A stretch of 60,500 nucleotides of DNA from an uncultured Lachnospiraceae bacterium (GCA_910588285.1 CAJUQB010000017.1:1-60500), one strand, 5' to 3'. Counted from the stretch's first letter, positions 32,685 through 41,789 are shown. Made by a program: numbers and translations. Notes: generated from the letters alone by a model not told the origin.

Positions 32685-33659
32685 ATGGCAAAATACATTA
32701 TTAAGAGAATTATTATGGTGCCCATTCTCCTTCTGCTGATTGCAATGCTGGTATTTTTCCTGCTGAACCTTTCAGCGGCGGATCCGGTGCTGATGATGCT
32801 GCCCTCCCAGTATACCCAGGAGGATTATGACGCAATGGCAGAGCGGTTCGGACTGGATGAGCCCAAGCCGGTGCAGTTTGTAAACTGGGTAACAGGTATT
32901 TTGAAAGGGGATTTCGGGACTTCCTACAAGTCGAAGGCTCCCGTATCGGAGGAGGTTCTGTACCGTGTGCCTGTCAGTCTAAAGCTTGCTTTGATTACCA
33001 CGTTTTTTATGCTTCTGATCGGCATCCCCATGGGGGTTATGTGCGCGGTGAAGCAATATTCCGTATTTGACAACATTGTGAATGTGCTGGCAAAGTTTTT
33101 GGGATCCATCCCCGGATTCTGGCTGGGATTGATGTTGATGCTGGTATTTTCCGTGAATCTGAAATGGCTTCCCGCCTTCGGTATGAAGGGGTGGAAGAGC
33201 TGGATTCTGCCGGTATTTACATTCCTGCTGCCGTATCTGGCCAATTACCTGCGCCAGGTGCGGAGCGCCATGCTGGATTGTATCCGTCAGGATTACGTCA
33301 GAACCTCCCGCAGTAAGGGGCAGAAGGAGAGTACGGTTATTTTCCGGGATGCCCTGAAAAATGCTCTGCTGCCCATTATCACCTTAACAGGCGGCACCTT
33401 TGCCTCCATGATTGGCGGCGCTGTTATGATTGAGCAGGTATTCGCATTTCCGGGAATCGGCTACAAGGTCCTGGAGGGAATCAATAACCGTGATATGCCG
33501 ACGATCCTGGCCTGTACCATGATTCTGGCGCTGTTTACCATCGGCGCACAGCTGGTAATTGATATCCTGTACGCAGTGGTTGACCCGCGGATCCGAAGCA
33601 GCTTCGCAGGAGCGAAAAAAGGAAAGAAACAGATCAAAGAGGCAGGAGGTGTCGGCTGA
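32685..33659 (+). CDS. ABC transporter permease, DppB/OppB type
   Basis: A 324-residue membrane permease opening M-A-K-Y-I-I-K-R-I-I and carrying the EAA loop (R-T-S-R-S-K-G-Q-K-E-S) and the terminal D-P-R-I-R. The ATG at 32685 has GGAGG seven bases upstream; an upstream extension would cross the attenuator hairpin. Its stop overlaps the next start (TGATG). Confidence 0.93.
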   Translation: MAKYIIKRIIMVPILLLLIAMLVFFLLNLSAADPVLMMLPSQYTQEDYDAMAERFGLDEPKPVQFVNWVTGILKGDFGTSYKSKAPVSEEVLYRVPVSLKLALITTFFMLLIGIPMGVMCAVKQYSVFDNIVNVLAKFLGSIPGFWLGLMLMLVFSVNLKWLPAFGMKGWKSWILPVFTFLLPYLANYLRQVRSAMLDCIRQDYVRTSRSKGQKESTVIFRDALKNALLPIITLTGGTFASMIGGAVMIEQVFAFPGIGYKVLEGINNRDMPTILACTMILALFTIGAQLVIDILYAVVDPRIRSSFAGAKKGKKQIKEAGGVG

Positions 33660-34546
33660 TGGCAAAGGCAGATGGAAAAGGAAGAATAAAGAAGCGGGGC
33701 CAGATGGCAGAGGCCTGGGCCCGTATGAAGACGCAGCCCATTGCTGTGATATCCCTGGTGGTGGTTTTGCTTATGGTGGTGATCGCCATATTTGCGGATC
33801 TCATTGTCCCTTACAGCAAGGCGATCAACCAGGTGGCTGCAGATAAGCTGCTGCCGCCCTTTACCGCAGGGCATATTCTTGGCACAGATAATTTTGGCCG
33901 TGATATTTTTGCAAGAATTATCCACGGTACACGTACTGCATTGGAGATCGGTATTATTTCTGCCGGGGCTTCCATTGTGGTATCTACCATTCTTGCCTGC
34001 CTGTGCGCCACCATCGGAGGCTGGGTAGACAATATCATTATGCGTTTTATTGATGTAGTAAGCTGTATTCCCAGCCTTGTTATGGCTTTGGCCATCTGCG
34101 CGGCTCTTGGAAACGGCGTGCCCCAGCTGATTTTTGCGCTGTTTTTTACCGGCCTGCCCATGCATACGAAAATGGTGCGGAGCGTATCTCTTGGTGTGGC
34201 AAAGATGGATTATGAGGAGTCCTCCATTGCCCTGGGGGCAAAGTCCAGCTATATTATGGGGCGGCATTTGATCCCCAATCTGGCCAGCGTCATTATTATT
34301 AACGGTACGGCACAGGTTTCCATGAATATTATGATGGGGGCAACCCTTGGCTTCGTTGGACTTGGAGTAAAGGCGCCTACACCGGAGTGGGGTACCATGC
34401 TGGCAGAGGGCTTAAACTACATGATGCGTAATCAGTACATGGTGCTGGTTCCGGGCTTGGTACTGGCGATTGCTGCGCTGTTTATTAATTCACTGGGCGA
34501 CTGTCTGCGGGATGCACTGGATCCCCAGCTGAAGGGAAGAGCATAG
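33659..34546 (+). CDS. ABC transporter permease, DppC/OppC type
   Basis: A 295-residue permease of normal length, with G-T-D-N-F-G-R-D-I-F following directly on a short outer loop and the EAA loop A-L-G-A-K-S-S-Y-I-M. It lacks any insertion at the position where the homologue at 4390-6198 carries the RCC1-like propeller, which makes the pair a useful comparison. It is translationally coupled to the previous permease. Confidence 0.93.
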   Translation: MAKADGKGRIKKRGQMAEAWARMKTQPIAVISLVVVLLMVVIAIFADLIVPYSKAINQVAADKLLPPFTAGHILGTDNFGRDIFARIIHGTRTALEIGIISAGASIVVSTILACLCATIGGWVDNIIMRFIDVVSCIPSLVMALAICAALGNGVPQLIFALFFTGLPMHTKMVRSVSLGVAKMDYEESSIALGAKSSYIMGRHLIPNLASVIIINGTAQVSMNIMMGATLGFVGLGVKAPTPEWGTMLAEGLNYMMRNQYMVLVPGLVLAIAALFINSLGDCLRDALDPQLKGRA

Positions 34547-34556
34547 GAGGCGCGAA

Positions 34557-35543
34557 ATGGGAGAAAAATTACTAGAAATCAAAGATTACAGCGTCAGGTT
34601 TACCACAGACAAGGTGATTTCCAGGGCGGTAAACCATGTGGATTTGTCATTGGAAAAGGGAGAAGTGCTGGGTCTGGTGGGAGAGACCGGAGCCGGTAAG
34701 ACCACCACGGCACTGTCTGTTATGGGACTTCTTCCGAAATATGCGGTGGAAACGGAGGGTGAGATTTTCTTTCACGGGGAGAAGCTCACCGGAATGAAGG
34801 AAAAGCAGTACCGGAATATTCGGGGAAAGCATATTTCCATGATTTTCCAGGATCCCATGACAAGCCTGAACCCGGTGTTCCGGGTGGGAGACCAGATTGC
34901 GGATGTGATCAAGATCCACAATCCCAAGATGGGACAGCATGAAGTAAATGAGAAGGTGGATGAAATTCTTACCATGGTAGGGATTGCGCCGGAGCGGAAG
35001 CTGGAGTATCCCCATCAGTTTTCCGGCGGGATGAAGCAGCGTGTCATGATTGCCATTGCCATTGCCTGCAACCCGGAGCTTCTGATTGCAGATGAGCCTA
35101 CCACAGCTCTGGATGTGACGATCCAGGCACAGGTAATTAAGATGATGCGCAATCTTCAGAAGGAACTGGGTTCCTCTGTTATACTGATTACCCACGACTT
35201 GGGAATTGTGGCGAATTTTTGCGATAAGGTAGCCATCATGTATGCCGGTGAAATTGTGGAGAGCGGCACGCTGGAGGACATTTTTGACAAAAGCAGGTCT
35301 CATCATCCATATACCGAGGGGCTGTTTGCTTCCCTGCCGAATATTACGGAGAAGACAGACCGCCTGGTTCCCATCAAAGGCCTGACCCCCCATCCGTCGG
35401 AGCTGCCGGAGGGCTGTAAGTTCCATCCCCGTTGTCCCAAGTGTACGGAAATCTGTACAAAGGGCGAAAATCCCAGGCGTTGCCGGAAGGGAAGCCATAT
35501 GGTCCAGTGCCATTTGTTTGAGGAGGGAAAAGGCTATGAGTGA
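34557..35543 (+). CDS. ABC transporter ATPase, DppD/OppD type
   Basis: A 328-residue ATPase with Walker A G-E-T-G-A-G-K-T-T, signature F-S-G-G-M-K-Q-R and Walker B L-L-I-A-D-E-P. The C-terminal cysteine region (C-K-F-H-P-R-C-P-K-C) is of oligopeptide-transporter type. Its last eight bases overlap the next ATPase gene. Confidence 0.93.
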   Translation: MGEKLLEIKDYSVRFTTDKVISRAVNHVDLSLEKGEVLGLVGETGAGKTTTALSVMGLLPKYAVETEGEIFFHGEKLTGMKEKQYRNIRGKHISMIFQDPMTSLNPVFRVGDQIADVIKIHNPKMGQHEVNEKVDEILTMVGIAPERKLEYPHQFSGGMKQRVMIAIAIACNPELLIADEPTTALDVTIQAQVIKMMRNLQKELGSSVILITHDLGIVANFCDKVAIMYAGEIVESGTLEDIFDKSRSHHPYTEGLFASLPNITEKTDRLVPIKGLTPHPSELPEGCKFHPRCPKCTEICTKGENPRRCRKGSHMVQCHLFEEGKGYE

Positions 35544-36501
35544 ACAGAACGTACTGTTGGAATGTGTCAACCTGAAAAAATATTTTAATACTCCAAGAGG
35601 GGTGCTCCATGCAGTGGATGACGTGTCCTTCCGGCTGGAGGCGGGAAAAACCCTGGGCGTGGTGGGAGAATCGGGATGTGGAAAATCAACCCTGGGCAGG
35701 ACGATTCTGCGCCTGCTCCCCGCTACAGAAGGCCAGATCATTTTTAACGGCGAGGATATTACCCATTTGCCGGACAAGGAGATGCTGCGTCTGCGGAAGG
35801 AGATGCAGATCGTGTTCCAGGATCCCTTTTCCTCCCTGGATCCCAAGATGACTGTTTCCCAGATCATTGAGGAGCCCCTGAAAATCCATAAGCTCTATCA
35901 AGATAAGAGTGCACGGCTGGAACGGGTCAGTGAGTTGATGGAAACAGTAGGTTTGGACGACCGCTATGTAAATACGTATCCCCATGAGCTGGATGGCGGA
36001 CGGCGGCAGAGAATCGGAATTGCCCGTGCCATTGCCCTGAATCCCAAGTTTATTGTCTGTGACGAGCCGGTTTCGGCCCTGGATGTATCCATTCAGGCCC
36101 AGATTCTGAATCTGATGATGGACTTAAAGGACGAATTTGGCCTTACCTACATATTTATTACTCATGACCTTTCTGTGGTAAAGCACATCAGTGACAATAT
36201 TTTGGTACTGTATCTGGGAAAGATGGTGGAGATGACAAGCTCAGACCGACTGTTTGAAAATCCCCTCCATCCCTATACAAAGGCATTGCTTTCAGCGATT
36301 CCGATCCCGGATATTTCCTATAAGGGAAAGGAAGCCCAGGTTATGAAAGGGGAGGTTACCTCTCCCATTGATCCGCCGGAGGGCTGCCGTTTTGCAGCCA
36401 GATGTCCCTTGGCTACAGACAAGTGCCGCAGTCAGACACCAAGCTTTGTGGAAGTGGAAAAGGATCATTTTGTAGCATGCCATCATGCGGCGGAGCAGTA
36501 A
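35536..36501 (+). CDS. ABC transporter ATPase, DppF/OppF type
   Basis: A 321-residue ATPase with Walker A G-E-S-G-C-G-K-S-T and Walker B I-V-C-D-E-P. The ABC signature reads E-L-D-G-G-R-R-Q-R, where the usual form is L-S-G-G-Q; the Ser-to-Asp change lies in the nucleotide contact. The ATG at 35536 overlaps the previous stop. It completes the second five-gene importer. Confidence 0.92.
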   Translation: MSEQNVLLECVNLKKYFNTPRGVLHAVDDVSFRLEAGKTLGVVGESGCGKSTLGRTILRLLPATEGQIIFNGEDITHLPDKEMLRLRKEMQIVFQDPFSSLDPKMTVSQIIEEPLKIHKLYQDKSARLERVSELMETVGLDDRYVNTYPHELDGGRRQRIGIARAIALNPKFIVCDEPVSALDVSIQAQILNLMMDLKDEFGLTYIFITHDLSVVKHISDNILVLYLGKMVEMTSSDRLFENPLHPYTKALLSAIPIPDISYKGKEAQVMKGEVTSPIDPPEGCRFAARCPLATDKCRSQTPSFVEVEKDHFVACHHAAEQ

Positions 36502-36601
36502 CCTGCTTTTGCCAAAAAAGGATGTTAGTTTGCTGCTATGCCGTCAGGTAAGGCAGCAGCAGTTTGCCGTCTGGCAAGAAGAGTGTGAAGGAGACGAATA
36601 T

Positions 36602-37480
36602 ATGGACAACAAGAAGTATCGCATCCTGCTGGTGACCGGTATTGTGACAGATGAGCATGATCCCAAAGTAAACGGGATGCTCCGCCGGATGCTGGAGTCC
36701 ACTGGTAGGTTTGAGGTGAAGATCACGGAAGAATTTCGCGGAGCTACCGCAGAAACCCTGGAAGGATATGACGCAGTCCTGTTGAACTATGACGGAAAGA
36801 AGGATGTGACGATTCCCTATGTGGGGCTGGGGGAGACCGCGGAGCGGACCATCTGTGATTTTGTGGCTGCCGGAGGAGGCATCATTATCTATCATTCTTC
36901 CATGATTATGGGAGAGCCGGCTCTGCCGGAGGAGTATTCCAGGATGATTGGGGGAACCTTCCGGTTTGACAACGGCGGGCGAAAGAACCCCAAGCTTGCC
37001 TTTTCGGTGGATACGGTGTTTGGGGATCCCATCAACGAGGGAATGCCGGCCTCCTGGATTACAGCCCAGGACGACCTGTTTGTGAACATGAAGTGGCGGG
37101 ACGACTGCCAGGTGGAAGTGCTGGCTACGGTATACGACGGGATTGAGGACTATGATTTCCGGAAAATGCAGAAGCATCTGGCCAGGGACTATGAGGGCAT
37201 TGATTTTTCCGGCCTGGAGAATCTGAATCAGGACCATGCGGTAATCTGGAAAAATACCTACGGAAAAGGCAGGGTGTTTGTGCCTGCCATCGGCCATGGG
37301 CCGGATACCATTCTGCGGGCGCCCTTTGTGGCTGTTATGTGCAGGGGCGTAGAGTGGGCCTGCAGCGGGGAGGTAACAATCCCCTATCCGGATATCCAGG
37401 GGGCAAGACGGGTCAATGTGTGGCCTTTCTATGAGGATATGTCTCTTCAAACATATGCAAAGATGACAGAAGGCAGGTAA
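36602..37480 (+). CDS. ThuA-like domain protein
   Basis: A 292-residue protein of the ThuA/trehalose-utilisation superfamily (class I glutamine amidotransferase-like fold). It opens Y-R-I-L-L-V-T-G-I-V and has D-A-V-L-L-N-Y-D-G and G-G-G-I-I-I-Y-H-S-S. ThuA proteins act with Gfo/Idh/MocA dehydrogenases (ThuB) in routes through 3-keto-sugars, so its presence at the end of this operon supports that reading. The ATG at 36602 is eight bases after AAGGAG; the 100 bases before it hold no gene. Confidence 0.82.
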   Translation: MDNKKYRILLVTGIVTDEHDPKVNGMLRRMLESTGRFEVKITEEFRGATAETLEGYDAVLLNYDGKKDVTIPYVGLGETAERTICDFVAAGGGIIIYHSSMIMGEPALPEEYSRMIGGTFRFDNGGRKNPKLAFSVDTVFGDPINEGMPASWITAQDDLFVNMKWRDDCQVEVLATVYDGIEDYDFRKMQKHLARDYEGIDFSGLENLNQDHAVIWKNTYGKGRVFVPAIGHGPDTILRAPFVAVMCRGVEWACSGEVTIPYPDIQGARRVNVWPFYEDMSLQTYAKMTEGR

Positions 37481-37497
37481 TTACCTGCCTTTTGGCT
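37471..37497 (+). terminator. Terminator of the glycoside/importer operon
   Basis: AGGCAGGTAATTACCTGCCT is a perfect palindrome that includes the stop codon of the ThuA-like gene, followed by TTTGG. Confidence 0.7.
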
Positions 37498-37570
37498 ATA
37501 TCCCGCATAATAGTTATAACATCCTATCGGATTTTTTTGTGAAACAGCCCTATTAAGGGCAAATTGGCAC

Positions 37571-37599
37571 TTGTAACCCTGCCTGAAATGTGTTATGAT
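37571..37599 (+). promoter_or_regulatory. Promoter upstream of the Rpn-like gene
   Basis: TTGTAA (37571-37576), 17 bases, TATGAT (37594-37599). The rest of the 316-base gap from 37481 holds no gene or clear repeat. Confidence 0.6.
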
Positions 37600-37796
37600 G
37601 ACTTCATCTAGGAGATACAAGAAAGCAAAAGATAAAATCAAGTTCCGCTTCCGAGGAAGATTCGGATGAAAATAAAGGAGTGGAATGTCTAAGCTCTGGC
37701 TTTTCGCCAACCAATCATAGAAACCATGAATATAATGCAGGCTGGCGGAAAGGGACTCCTTCCGCTGTCTGTGCTGACAACACACGGAGGGGAAGA

Positions 37797-38591
37797 ATGA
37801 ACAGAAAAAACAAAGAAAATAAGGAAAACATCACCAGGACGAGTCCCATGGCGTCCGGAGAATGCAATAAGGCCCGCAGTGGTGCAGAGCATGCAGCAGA
37901 TGAGGTGCGCAATGCCAACAGCCGGAGAATCCTGGGCAATGCAGAGCTGTATGCCCAGTTCATCCGGGACAACCTTAAGATTCCGGAGCTGGCCAATGTA
38001 CAGCCGGAGGATATTGAGGATGTCTCAGAACAGTATCAGGTGGTGCGGATCCATGATTATACCAATGAGGAGCTGATGGAGCGGGGGGATGCGATCAGCC
38101 TTATCATGATGATCAACAAGATCCAAAGCCCGGAGGATTTTACCCGGTTTTGTCAGTCACCGCCGGAACGCCTGGATGAGATATTAAAGAATACACCGGG
38201 TGATATTCGGGATATCATTAAAGAAGTCATGTATGGCCTGCTGATGAAGATGAAGGTGCCGGTAGGCGAAGCAAAGCAGTATGTAGAGATGATAGAGGAA
38301 TGCCGTATGGGATATTTGTTTGAAAATATGGAAGAGATGGATATTCAGGCAGAGCGCCGGAATACCGCGGAGGCGCGGAAGGACGCAGAGGAAGCCAGGA
38401 AAGATGCAGAAGAAGCCAGGAAGGATGCAGAGAAAGTCCAAGAGGCCTTGGAGAATATGATAAAGGCTTTCATTTTTGAGTGCCAGGGCTTCGGCCGGAC
38501 AAGGGAGGACACAGCGGACCGCCTGGTTCAGGTATGTGGCCTTGCAAAAAAGAATGCAGAAGAAAAGCTGGAACTCTATTGGAAGATATAG
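37797..38591 (+). CDS. Rpn-family (recombination-promoting nuclease) related protein, nuclease core apparently missing
   Basis: A 264-residue protein. After a charged N-terminus it has the family start (I-L-G-N-A-E-L-Y-A-Q-F-I-R-D-N) and P-E-D-I-E-D-V-S-E-Q-Y. It then jumps to the segment normally found after the PD-(D/E)XK nuclease domain (A-I-S-L-I-M-M-I-N-K-I-Q-S). So the nuclease core seems deleted while the frame is kept. Residues near 190-215 hold three E-A-R-K-D-A-E heptads. The start ATG at 37797 follows GGAGG. It may be a decayed transposase-like gene or a functional fragment. Confidence 0.6.
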   Translation: MNRKNKENKENITRTSPMASGECNKARSGAEHAADEVRNANSRRILGNAELYAQFIRDNLKIPELANVQPEDIEDVSEQYQVVRIHDYTNEELMERGDAISLIMMINKIQSPEDFTRFCQSPPERLDEILKNTPGDIRDIIKEVMYGLLMKMKVPVGEAKQYVEMIEECRMGYLFENMEEMDIQAERRNTAEARKDAEEARKDAEEARKDAEKVQEALENMIKAFIFECQGFGRTREDTADRLVQVCGLAKKNAEEKLELYWKI

Positions 38592-38889
38592 AAGCTAACA
38601 CAAATAGATGACATTGGTTCGCGGCCGGTTAGGCCATGAATTGTAACTGACATTGCGCGATTTAACGCTATGGCCCTTGAAAAAATACTTGCAGTACGCT
38701 GCAGATTGTGCTATAGTTCTAATATCTGATACAGGTCTCATTTTTCCGTTGAGTTCTCACCGTTGATACCCAAAAAGGATGACAAATAAATGATCAAAGG
38801 AGGTTTTGCGTATTGTATATGCAGAAAAAAGGAGCTTTTCAATCCATGGGCCCCAAGGAAGGAGTTTCTGTAGCATTAAGGGAGATTCG
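38592..38889. other. Gene-poor region with an orphan promoter
   Basis: TTGCAG (38689-38694), 17 bases and TATAGT (38712-38717) make a good promoter, and AAAGGAGG at 38796-38803 a good ribosome site, but the frame that follows (TTG at 38813 or ATG at 38819) runs into the 123-bp repeat and stops at 38944. It looks like the start of a gene cut off by the repeat. Confidence 0.5.
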
Positions 38890-39012
38890 GTTACTTTTCA
38901 CGGGTCAGGAATGCGCACTAGCTGCGCATTCCGTGAGAAAATGATTCAGGAGTGAGGGGCGATTTTTGCGTAGCAAAATTCGGAATATCGCCCCGAATCG
39001 TTGCTATGAGCG
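38890..39012. repeat. 123-bp dispersed intergenic repeat, copy 2
   Basis: Nearly identical to 24094-24216 over exactly 123 bases, including the GGAATGCGC...GCGCATTCC and GGGGCGAT...ATCGCCCC hairpins. Differences include ACGGGTC for ATGGGTC and GCGTAGC for GCGCAGC. Sequence similarity ends abruptly after ATGAGCG. Confidence 0.85.
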
Positions 39013-39030
39013 CAGCGCCGGAACCCTTGC

Positions 39031-39343
39031 CTATGCCAAAGAGTGTTTGAGCAGAGAGAATCCGCCGTATTTCCTCATAAATGGTTCGCAGACACGGTCT
39101 ACCATAAAGCCGCCGACAAACAATCCGATGGGAATCGTAACAAACTGAAGGGTGTTACGGCAGGCATAAACACGCCCCTGCAGCTCTACCCGAATCGTAG
39201 TCCTAAGAATCACATCCAGATTGGCATTCATAATCGGCACAAGAACCCATCCGATCATTTGTCCCATACACCGCAATATCGGCTCCCTGGAAAATACCGA
39301 CAGGAAATTTTCAGTCCCCAGGGAAAACAGCATCGTCCCAAAT
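39031..39343 (-). pseudogene. MFS transporter, C-terminal remnant
   Basis: The frame encodes about 100 residues resembling the last third of macrolide-efflux-type MFS transporters (M-N-A-N-L-D-V-I-L-R, Q-G-R-V-Y-A-C-R-N-T-L-Q-F, then P-I-G-L-F-V-G-G). It has no start of its own: upstream it runs directly out of the proC stop region. The 123-bp repeat lies at its other side. It is clearly a decayed fragment. Confidence 0.65.
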
Positions 39344-40171
39344 TTATTTCCCAAGCTCCTGGTTTTTCTCATAGGCGGCAAGCACCGCTTCGATGGCGGC
39401 GGAGCGGAACCCGTGGGCCTCCAGGGCGGCCACCCCTGCAATGGTGGAGCCTCCGGGCGAGCAGACGTTATCCTTTAAAACCCCGGGATGGGATCCTGTC
39501 TCCAGCACCATGGCTGCCGCTCCAAGGACAGTCTGGGCCGCATAGGTCAGGGCCTGGGAGCGGGGGAGGCCTGTCATGACGCCCCCGTCTGCCAGGGCCT
39601 CGATGAAGAGGTACACAAATGCGGGAGCGCATCCGCCGATGGCGGTGAACTGATCCATCAGGGCTTCCGGAAGCTGCTCCAGACGTCCGGCACATTTAAG
39701 GGCAGCCCTCACATCCTGGACCATTCCCTCGGTGATATTCTCCCCGGTGGATAAGGCCAGCATCCCTTTCCCGATGGAGACGGGGGTGTTGGGCATAATG
39801 CGGATGACAGGAAGCTCTCTGCAATCCCCGGAAAGCTTCTCCCGGATGGCATCTATGGTGACGCCGGCGGCGATGGATACCAAGACCTTTGCCTCCCCCT
39901 TGGCCAGGCACTCATTCAGAACCGGGGAGATTTCCCCAAGGACACTGCCAATGACCTGGGGCTTCACACACAGGAAAATATAATCCCCGAAGAGCACGGC
40001 CTCCCGGTTGGAGCCGGAAGCCTGGCAGCCCTGCTCCTGGGCCACATGCCGGGCTTTGTCCGGGGAATAGTCGGTGATAGAAACCTGGGAGGGGTTTAAG
40101 GCCCTGCAGGCAGCCTGGATGAGGGCCCCTCCCATATTGCCGGCGCCGATAAATGATAGTTTCTTGTCCAT
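39344..40171 (-). CDS. proC: Pyrroline-5-carboxylate reductase
   Basis: A 275-residue NAD(P)H-dependent enzyme for the last step of proline synthesis. The N-terminal Rossmann motif is G-A-G-N-M-G-G, followed by P-N-T-P and the C-terminal dimer/active-site region (G-G-C-A-P-A-F-V-Y, S-P-G-G-S-T-I-A-G). Length is normal. AAAGGAAAGGAAG lies before the ATG. It is divergent from eno. Confidence 0.95.
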   Translation of the reverse strand: MDKKLSFIGAGNMGGALIQAACRALNPSQVSITDYSPDKARHVAQEQGCQASGSNREAVLFGDYIFLCVKPQVIGSVLGEISPVLNECLAKGEAKVLVSIAAGVTIDAIREKLSGDCRELPVIRIMPNTPVSIGKGMLALSTGENITEGMVQDVRAALKCAGRLEQLPEALMDQFTAIGGCAPAFVYLFIEALADGGVMTGLPRSQALTYAAQTVLGAAAMVLETGSHPGVLKDNVCSPGGSTIAGVAALEAHGFRSAAIEAVLAAYEKNQELGK

Positions 40172-40392
40172 TTGAAATTACTTCCTTTCCTTTTTGTTAT
40201 CTTATTGTATCATGGAACCGGAAAAGAAGATATTCAAAAATTTCTTTCCAGAGAAAAAAGTATTTAAAAGTTGTAAGAAAAGAGAATGATGTTGGGGTCA
40301 AAAGGGGCTTTTTTCAAATGCCTGGAGAACCGCGTATAGTTCCCCTCTATTTTGGTAACGATAATCAAAAAAGAAAGGAACTGTTTTGATTT

Positions 40393-41697
40393 ATGAAGGA
40401 ATTTTTAGAAATTACAGAGGTACATGCAAGAGAAATCCTGGATTCCAGGGGAAATCCCACCCTGGAGGCAGAGGTGACAGTGGACGGCTGCGTGACCGGC
40501 CGGGCAGCAGTGCCCTCCGGGGCATCCACCGGCCAGTTTGAGGCAGTGGAGCTAAGAGACGGGGAGCCCCGGTATTTCGGCCTGGGGGTTACCAAGGCGG
40601 TGGACAATGTCAATGCCCGCATCAGCAGGCTGCTCCTTGGAAAAAATGCCCTGGATCAGCTGGAGATTGACCGGATCCTCATCCATGAGGACGGGACGGA
40701 CGACAAACAGAACCTGGGAGCAAATGCCATGCTGGCGGTGTCCATGGCTGTGGCCAGAGCTGCTGCGGAGGCGCTGAATATCCCTCTGTACCGCTACCTG
40801 GGCGGCGCATACGTCCGGGAGCTTCCGGTGCCGATGATGAATATTCTCAATGGCGGCCGGCATGCCAAAAACACGGTGGATTTCCAGGAATTTATGATCA
40901 TGCCGGTGGCAGCGGATTCCTTTGCCGAGGGCCTTCGGATGTGCGCGGAGATCTACCATAACCTGAAAAAGCTTCTGGAGGAAAAAAATCTGACCACAGC
41001 AGTTGGGGATGAGGGCGGATTTGCACCGGATCTTCCGGATGCCAAGGCAGCCCTTCGGCTCATGGTGGATGCCATCCAGGCAGCCGGCTATGTGCCGGGG
41101 GAGCAGGTCAAAATCGCATTGGATGTGGCAGCCTCCGAGCTGTATGATGCGGCCCAGGGGAAGTATTATTTTGAAGGGGAAGGGCAGCTGGCCGGTCAGG
41201 AGGTTACCCGGGATACCGAGGGGATGATCCGGTATTACGAGGAGCTTGTGGAGGAATTTCCCATCATATCCATTGAGGATGGTCTTGCCGAGGAGGACTG
41301 GGACGGCTGGAAGGAGCTGACAAGACGCCTGGGTGAGCGGATCCAGCTGGTGGGAGACGACCTGTTCGTGACCAATCCCAAGCGGCTGGACCTTGGAATC
41401 AAGCTGGGCTGCGCCAATGCCATTCTGGTGAAGGTGAATCAGATCGGCACGGTCTCCGAGGCTATGGAGGCCATTGAGCTGGCACAGAAGAACGGATACC
41501 GGGCAGTGGTTTCCCACCGCTCCGGCGAGACGGAGGATACCTTCCTTGCGGACCTGGCGGTGGCGGTCAATGCAGGCCAGATCAAAACAGGCGCTCCCTG
41601 CCGCGGAGAGCGCACAGCCAAATACAATCAGCTGCTCCGGATTGAGGAAGCGCTTGTGGAGGCAGCCTGCTATAAAAATCCGTGGAATAAGCTTTAG
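40393..41697 (+). CDS. eno: Enolase
   Basis: A 434-residue glycolytic enzyme converting 2-phosphoglycerate to phosphoenolpyruvate. Catalytic and metal residues are visible: S-G-A-S-T-G, Glu in V-G-D-E-G-G, Asp in I-A-L-D-V-A, Glu in S-I-E-D-G-L, Asp in V-G-D-D-L-F, Lys in L-V-K-V-N-Q and S-H-R-S-G-E. The loop usually H-A-D-N-N-V-D reads H-A-K-N-T-V-D here, a notable charge change. It starts the eno-secG-rnr-smpB-ssrA block, interrupted by a GH13 gene. Confidence 0.96.
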   Translation: MKEFLEITEVHAREILDSRGNPTLEAEVTVDGCVTGRAAVPSGASTGQFEAVELRDGEPRYFGLGVTKAVDNVNARISRLLLGKNALDQLEIDRILIHEDGTDDKQNLGANAMLAVSMAVARAAAEALNIPLYRYLGGAYVRELPVPMMNILNGGRHAKNTVDFQEFMIMPVAADSFAEGLRMCAEIYHNLKKLLEEKNLTTAVGDEGGFAPDLPDAKAALRLMVDAIQAAGYVPGEQVKIALDVAASELYDAAQGKYYFEGEGQLAGQEVTRDTEGMIRYYEELVEEFPIISIEDGLAEEDWDGWKELTRRLGERIQLVGDDLFVTNPKRLDLGIKLGCANAILVKVNQIGTVSEAMEAIELAQKNGYRAVVSHRSGETEDTFLADLAVAVNAGQIKTGAPCRGERTAKYNQLLRIEEALVEAACYKNPWNKL

Positions 41698-41753
41698 AAG
41701 AACAAAGATCAAATGCAGGAGCCCAGGAGGATAAAACGGCTGCCTGCAGGAGT

Positions 41754-41789
41754 GCTGCTATGAGCGGCCTTTGGGCTGCTCACAGCAGC
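41754..41789 (+). terminator. Hairpin after eno
   Basis: GCTGCTATGAGCGGCC pairs imperfectly with GGGCTGCTCACAGCAGC around TTT. No T run follows, so termination is uncertain. The sequence CTATGAGCGGCCT is shared with the hairpin at 24203-24240. Confidence 0.55.

Noticed and set aside
38819..38944. 41-residue frame with a strong AAAGGAGG site (38796-38803) upstream
   Set aside because: Its second half is translated 123-bp repeat, so it is more likely the stump of a gene cut by the repeat than a real protein.
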